A stretch of 64,000 bases of DNA from positions 558,001-622,000 of the forward strand of contig JAUIRK010000043.1 in NCBI GenBank assembly GCA_030549495.1, in the 5' to 3' direction. A model generated the notes under the pieces. That model saw only the letters and a list, made by a program, of their open reading frames with translations, was not told where the DNA came from and made no database searches. This document shows, piece by piece, positions 63,531 through 64,000 of the stretch. How positions within the stretch are numbered: position 1 is the stretch's first letter; the number at the start of each line of letters is the position of its first letter. The DNA comes from Nectonema munidae (Eukaryota > Nematomorpha > Nectonematoida > Nectonematidae). A program made the position numbers and the translations under genes.

Positions 63531-63603
63531 GAAATATATATGTAACATTAAAAATATTTATAAAAACTTAATAATCTCTGAGAAAAATAGGGGGGCACTT
63601 TAC

Positions 63604-63618
63604 GCCCCCCCCCCCCCA
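63604..63618. repeat. Poly-C run
   Basis: A run of about 14 C within TACGCCC..AACAATTGAG, close to the right end of the TTAA element; a GGGGGGC stretch precedes it at 63590. Together they could form a local G/C hairpin. Confidence 0.85.
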
Positions 63619-63660
63619 ACAATTGAGCGGACAAATTTTGCCCAGCACTAATAGGGTTAA

Positions 63661-63882
63661 AACACGCATTGGGCCTTCATATTTATCGTAAGATAGATGG
63701 CTAGTCTCATAATGTCTTTTCAAGTTGTAAGCTTTCGGCGTACAAATGTGGTTATTGCAAATTAAACAATGTATCTTTCCATTAATTTCTGTGCAAAAAT
63801 ACGGTAATTCTCATTTCTCTTGAAACACTCGCCCTTCTTCATTTACCTTCCTTTTTTTCCTAGTCGGAGGAGTATTAGCCAT
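63661..63882 (-). pseudogene. hAT transposase N-terminus (zinc-finger part)
   Basis: The start codon is at 63882. It reads MANTPPTRKKRKVNEEGRVF, then QEK, a stop where relatives have Trp, then ELPYFCTEINGKIHCLICNN, HICTPKAYNLKRHYETSHLS and YDKYEGPMR. The pattern C..C..H.....H and the wording ..KRHYETSH..YDK.. match the N-terminal finger of GTF2IRD2/ZBED-type hAT proteins. It is the missing front of the transposase at 57937-59543, separated from it by the TTAA element. Confidence 0.85.
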
Positions 63883-64000
63883 TTTAAAGACGAAGTGCAA
63901 TCTAAAAAATTAAAAAATAAATTAAAAAACAACATGAAGAAAAATATTTATGTTAATTAAAGCGGAATAAAACAAAGAACCTGACTCCTGCACACTAACA

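Larger units (their letters stand above)
59548..63656. mobile_element. TTAA-flanked non-autonomous element carrying satellite arrays
   Basis: TTAA occurs at 59544-59547 and at 63657-63660. Removing 59548-63656 plus one TTAA restores the hAT reading frame (GPMRVL joins LKLKELKVNLT). The ends both begin with CCC (CCCCCCTTGGCTA, and inverted CCCTATTAGTGCTGGGC), as in piggyBac-type elements, but the terminal repeats match poorly beyond that. No transposase is recognised inside. About two thirds of the 4109 bp consists of two tandem arrays with roughly 150-bp units. Confidence 0.75.
57581..64000 (-). mobile_element. hAT transposon (GTF2IRD2-like), split by an insertion, runs off window
   Basis: The terminus CAGGCATGTCAAACTCAGAG starts at 57581, a form typical of hAT-Charlie elements. 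The transposase reads on the minus strand, with its C-terminus at 57937 and its N-terminal finger at 63661-63882. The 4.1 kb between 59548 and 63656 is a later insertion. The outer terminal repeat lies beyond base 64000. Confidence 0.85.

Noticed and set aside
1-64000. Retrovirus, LTR element, Polinton or CRISPR array
   Set aside because: No long terminal repeats, capsid, envelope, integrase or polymerase-B type sequence, and no short regularly spaced repeats with unique spacers. The tandem arrays are satellites without spacers.

Overview
The window is AT-rich, intron-containing eukaryotic DNA dominated by old DNA transposons and LINE fragments. A secreted ShKT-type gene, a short M12B metalloprotease and the transposon mix (hAT, Tigger/pogo, piggyBac, MULE, Jockey/CR1-like LINEs) suggest an arthropod. 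A parasitic copepod such as a sea louse would fit, but nothing here proves the species. I saw no retrovirus, LTR element or Polinton, no CRISPR array and no bacterial-style operon.

Layout: the main structure is a giant inverted repeat. The left arm is 1-20689 and pairs with 47122-26121 around a unique spacer of about 5.4 kb (20690-26120). The left arm runs off the window edge, so the true arm length is unknown and at least 20.7 kb. Identity is patchy: about 99% in some blocks, 93-97% in most, about 86% in one island, and one inner segment (left 3.13-5.65 kb, right 38.9-44.05 kb) is not homologous at all. Shared elements (a hAT with the same 8-bp target duplication in both arms, a LINE scrap inside it, a Tigger scrap, a MULE end) predate the duplication. 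A piggyBac copy at 13715-15765 is only in the left arm and is younger.

Host genes: a five-exon gene (22250-32707, plus strand) can be assembled for a small secreted protein. It has a TATA box and signal-peptide exon in the spacer, then three symmetric phase-1 cysteine-rich (ShKT-like) exons and a short last exon in the right arm. The left arm carries mirror copies of exons 2-5 on the minus strand but no signal exon, because the palindrome junction falls inside intron 1. Further right (47395-49947, plus) are the last two exons of an M12B (reprolysin/ADAM-type) metalloprotease, joined in phase through its zinc-binding motif and ending directly after the catalytic domain.

Right flank (50-64 kb): dispersed and tandem repeats, a truncated tRNA-Ser, a nearly whole Tigger element (54380-56676), and a GTF2IRD2-like hAT (57581 to beyond 64000). 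That hAT is split by a 4.1-kb TTAA-flanked insertion made largely of two roughly 150-bp satellite arrays. One of these satellite families also occurs in the right arm at about 41.85-42.95 kb.
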